From: Gonapodya prolifera JEL478 | Taxonomy: Eukaryota; Monoblepharomycota; Monoblepharidomycetes; Monoblepharidales; Gonapodyaceae | Length of the DNA: 64,000 nt | Assembly (NCBI GenBank): GCA_001574975.1 | Contig: KQ965790.1 | Coordinates: 7,676 to 71,675, forward strand | Reading direction: 5' to 3' | Shown here: one piece after another, positions 60,632 through 64,000 of the stretch | How positions within the stretch are numbered: position 1 is the stretch's first letter | Layout of the letters: every line of letters begins with the position of its first letter | The notes under the pieces: generated by a model | Database searches by the model: none | The model's input: the letters and a program-made list of their open reading frames with translations, nothing else | What the model was told of the DNA's origin: nothing | Translations under genes and position numbers: made by a program

Positions 60632-63074
60632 CTACAGTCGCGCCCCAGCCGAGCTCGCATAAGTTACATTAAAGCCTTCAAACTTCCCTGTTTTCTGGAG
60701 GTTCGAGAGATGCTCGTGCATCCGGTCCCGATACTTCAACGGACCACCTCCATAGTTTTGTGCGCGGTTCACCACCGCTCTGAGTTTGTTCAGGTCCCCC
60801 TCGGCTGCGAAACAATCCAGACTGTGAGGACACGGCGTCGATTCATTGCCAGGCACTTAAACTCACCATTATAGTATCCCGGCGTGCAACTTTCTCTGAA
60901 GTCGTAGTTCTCCTTCCCCGTCGCCAGTACCTCACGGGTCCACTCCTCCTCTGCGTCGCGGGTGCATTCGAGAACATCCACGCCCCGTTTGAGCGCCTCC
61001 ACAATGACTCCGGTCACCCAAGTCGCCTGCATGATGAAAATCGACGTGAAGTTGACAGAGTTGCCGGCTTGGGCGGATCCAAAGCTGAAGGAGTTGGGGA
61101 ACTCGCTCGTGGCAGTGCCGAAGAGACTGGCAAAGCCTAGACGTGGGAAGGCGGAGCGGTGACGTGTGACAGTTGGTCGCCGACGACAATACTGCTTGCG
61201 AACCTTCGTACTTGGCATGCTTTTCCTTCGCCGTAAGTCCACCACGACCGAGAATGCGATAGTCCGAATGCGTATCGATCACGATTCCAGTCACGGTAAA
61301 TCCAGTGCTCCAAATGATGCAGTCGACCTCGTACTCCTTCCCTGCGACAACAATCCCCCGAGGCGTGATAGCTTCGATCCCCTTCGACTCAGACGTGTCA
61401 ACAAGCTCCACGTTGTGCCGGTTGAAGGTTGGAAGGTACTGGGGAGACGACGGTTAGCAGGGTGCGGCTTGAAGAGAAATTATTTACAACGGGTTGCTTC
61501 CCACCTCGTCGCTATACACGGGTCGCTTGCACCACAGGTTATCTGAACGACAGAGTATCACGATGTCGCTCGTCATATCTTGCTTCACGTCAAAGAAGAC
61601 TCACACCATGGCTTCAGAGCCTCCGCCGTCTTCTTATCCTTCACGACATCATCCACCCGCTTCCGCAACCTGTTCATCAGCCTGTAGTCACCGAGCTGGT
61701 ATAGCTGCCCCGTTGTGTACTCCTTCCCCTCGACGCCTTTGCTCGCAAGCTTGCGGTTGGCGAGGGCGAACCACTCCTGGTAGCTCTTGCTGAACCCGTC
61801 GTCAAGGGGGTTCTCATACCCGGCTTTGGCGCTGTTGTGTAGCCGCTCGTCCCGCCGCGCGTGCCACCCAGGTGTGGAGGTCTCGGACTTCCACCAGTTC
61901 ACGTCGGTGCGGCTGTTGGCGCGGACGTCCTGAAAGGGAGGATCGGATCATAGTCTTTGGATGGCCCGAAGGAGTTCAGAAGCGGCTTACCACAGCAGAA
62001 GGGGTTCGTTGAAAGACGTAGAGCTTTTTGCACGACGCACCGAGGTATGGAATCGCTAGTTTGGGCGGGGTCCAATGAGATAAAGGAAGATAGAAGGGCC
62101 AAGATTTGCTAACCTTGTACGCCGGTAGCGCCAGTACCTGGAGAAGCATACACTGGCTTCAGCCCCAAGCTACGATTGAGATCATCAAGAAAGACTCACC
62201 AATGATCGCGACTCTCTTATCGTTGAGCTTCGTCAAGTTATAGTCTCCCGTCATCGGGTTACCTCCTGTTGCAGGATTTGCATTCGATTGATCCCCAAGC
62301 TTTCACGGCAATTTTGTAGTAATATTACCAGTGTACGAGTAGTCCCATCGCGCGGTATGGAACTCGTGGCCAGCAAAAGTTTCAATACCAGGTAGGTCAG
62401 GAAGATGCGGGCAGTTGAGCGCTTATGAATTTCAGCATGTAAAATTTCCGAAGGATCCTCTGCGCCAGAAACACACTCACGACCTCCGCACACAAGGAGC
62501 CATTTGCACGTGAAAGTGTCCCCACGATCAGTCGTTCCCTTCCATAGCCGGTCTTTGTCATCCCACCGAACAACACGAACGGCTGTCTGGAAAATGGCGT
62601 TGTCATACAGAGAGAAGTGCCGCGCAATGCGCTGGGCGTAGGTGAGGATCTCGGGCGCAGGGCAGTACTTCTGAGAGGGCATGTAGCCCGTCTCTTCGAG
62701 CATGGGGAGGTAGCAGTACGCTTCGGAGTCGCAGGCAGCGCCGGGATAGCGATTCCAGTACTTTTTTGTAGGAAGATGCAATATGGGTTGCAATTACTTC
62801 ACCGCCGTTGACGATATACACAGATGCAACCACGCACCCAAGTTCCTCCGAAATCGCCAGCCTTGTCAATTATTTTGAAGTCCTTTACTCCCGCAGCTTT
62901 CAGCTTGCCTCCAAGAAGGAGGCCCGAGAAACCAGCTCCGAGAATCACCACTTCAGAATGGAATGTCATAGCATCTCGTTTCTTGAACGGCGTCCATGGG
63001 TCTGTAAGCCAGTGGGCAAACTTGGCTCCTTTGCCTTCACCCTTGCAAGTAGGAATGAGGGATAGATTGAACAT
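60632..63074 (-). CDS. Baeyer-Villiger-type flavin monooxygenase
   Basis: FAD- and NADPH-dependent enzyme that inserts oxygen next to ketones or oxidises related substrates. N terminus [20 protein letters not shown] precedes the FAD Rossmann motif [20 protein letters not shown], then DFGGTW joined to [19 protein letters not shown] by splicing. The Baeyer-Villiger fingerprint FxGxxxHxxxW is exact ([17 protein letters not shown]). The second dinucleotide motif is [37 protein letters not shown] is the conserved C-terminal ATG-like motif. The end is [15 protein letters not shown]. Multiple short introns. The substrate is unknown. It is divergent from the MYST gene, with about 617 bp between starts. 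Confidence 0.9.
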
Positions 63075-63691
63075 ATCGGTGTATGTGACTGATGGAATCG
63101 ACTATCCGAAAACGCTGCTTGATCAACGCACAACTGTAATGTATTGTTCCTGTCCATCAGTGCGGATCCGTTTGTCACGCTCCTGGCGGTATCTAGCGCG
63201 GATCTTGGTTGCAAACCCAAGTCATGCAAGATTCGGGTCTCTCGGAGTCCAAGAACGAGCAAATCTCACCGCTTCCGGATCAAAGTCTAAATTCCAAATG
63301 TCTGCAGGTGGCAATGCGGACATTCTCCAGATTGGTGCGGAGATTGTTCGGTTCTTTAACTTCCGGTGAGCCGAGAAAGTTCATCTAACTGTAAAAGGTT
63401 TCCAACTGAATCTCTTCAATTACCGAAGACCCAAAGGCTGATGTTTAATCTGATAAAAAACACTGTCACATCGGATCCTCTATCTCGCTCGGTAAGTTTC
63501 TACCCATTCTGGTGAGTTGTAATTCCATTAGGTCCTCACAGAGAGGTTACACATTGTTTCACCGGTTTGGGCTCTGCTGTGAGCTGGATGGAGTTGCGGT
63601 TTGGACAAAAAGTGTAACAAAGCACAATTGTGAAGAAACGAGACTTTCGCCTTCCCCAAACATTTCAAGCTATCAAAACCCCAGTCCAGTC
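63075..63691. promoter_or_regulatory. Divergent promoter region, monooxygenase and MYST gene
   Basis: A 617-bp gap between two divergent start codons. No motif was recognised. Minor open frames lack support. Confidence 0.4.
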
Positions 63692-64000
63692 ATGTCAAGC
63701 TTTTCCGCAACACCCTTAGCGTCGACTTCAGCCCCAGTCTACGACCCTTCTCTTATGCTGACCGAGTCAGCCTCCACACGTCCTCTCTGCGTTGGCTGCA
63801 TAGTACCGGTGAAACACCCAGCAGAACCTGACTCCTATCGACGTGCGCAGATTCTGACTATCGCTCAAGGTCTGGGCGCCGATGGAACGGATGAAACGAC
63901 CTACTATATACACGTCATGAGTTGGAATCGTCGTCTCGACACTTGGGTTCAACACAGTAGCATTAAAGCAGGAGACAACGACACCGAGTGGCCGACAGGC
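63692..64000 (+). CDS. MYST-family histone acetyltransferase, N-terminal part (Esa1/Tip60/MOF type)
   Basis: Starts MSSFSATPLASTSAPVYDPS and runs open for 103 codons to the window edge. The chromo-barrel (tudor-knot) domain is seen as VGCIVPVKHP, SYRRAQILTIAQGLG and YYIHVMSWNRRLDTWVQHSS. The pattern YY-x-H-x3-[FW]N-[KR]-RLD-x-WV is typical of Esa1/KAT5 and MOF. The catalytic domain lies outside the window, so the choice between Esa1-like and MOF-like cannot be made. Confidence 0.8.
   Translation, partial: MSSFSATPLASTSAPVYDPSLMLTESASTRPLCVGCIVPVKHPAEPDSYRRAQILTIAQGLGADGTDETTYYIHVMSWNRRLDTWVQHSSIKAGDNDTEWPTG

Overview
The window looks like nuclear DNA of a zoosporic (flagellated) fungus, most likely a chytrid. 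Genes are dense, split by many short GT-AG introns (about 35 to 260 nt), and lie on both strands with intergenic gaps that are often under 500 bp. The gene set pairs fungus/opisthokont cell-cycle genes (KNL1/Spc7, CDC7, ORC5, PAK/Ste20) with genes kept only where a motile cilium and centrioles exist (STPG2, CEP120). The assignment is inference from gene content; no rDNA or marker gene is present. There is an 800-base run of N at 58895-59694 and single Ns at 57462 and 58322, so the 57-60 kb stretch is less reliable.

Layout. 1-2384 has no gene I can support. 2385-4841 (+) is Pol III subunit RPC6, followed by STPG2 (5048-8566, +), which converges on CEP120 (8649-12340, -). Next on the minus strand are RPS28 (12581-13121), EMC3 (13443-14601) and a BRWD/PHIP-type WD40-tudor-bromodomain protein (14878-20991), then a PAK kinase (21865-24638). 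ARMT1 (25100-26886, +) meets a PANK4-type kinase/phosphatase fusion (26900-30288, -) tail to tail with only 13 bp between the stop codons. KNL1/Spc7 (31269-36370, -) and CDC7 (36832-38462, -) are followed by a SERBP1/Stm1 ribosome factor (38991-40295, +), a very large unrecognised HEAT-like protein (40545-48208, +), ORC5 (48231-50282, -), a CCCH/RS-rich protein (50410-52397, -), ribosomal protein uL6/RPL9 (52944-53885, +) and a C2H2 zinc-finger protein (54398-56244, -). After a poor-quality stretch and the gap come a possible tiny gene (60349-60608, -), a Baeyer-Villiger monooxygenase (60632-63074, -) and the first exon of a MYST acetyltransferase (63692 to the window edge, +).

Themes. Translation and Pol III transcription: RPC6, RPS28, RPL9, SERBP1. 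Centriole and axoneme: STPG2, CEP120. Replication and chromosome segregation: ORC5, CDC7, KNL1. Chromatin: BRWD-type protein, MYST enzyme. Metabolite repair and CoA: ARMT1 and the PANK4-type protein, which share the DUF89 phosphatase fold. No tRNA, rRNA, CRISPR array or recognisable transposon coding sequence was seen. Gene models were built by reading exons and checking that splice phases keep the frame; spans run from the proposed start codon to the stop codon and include introns.
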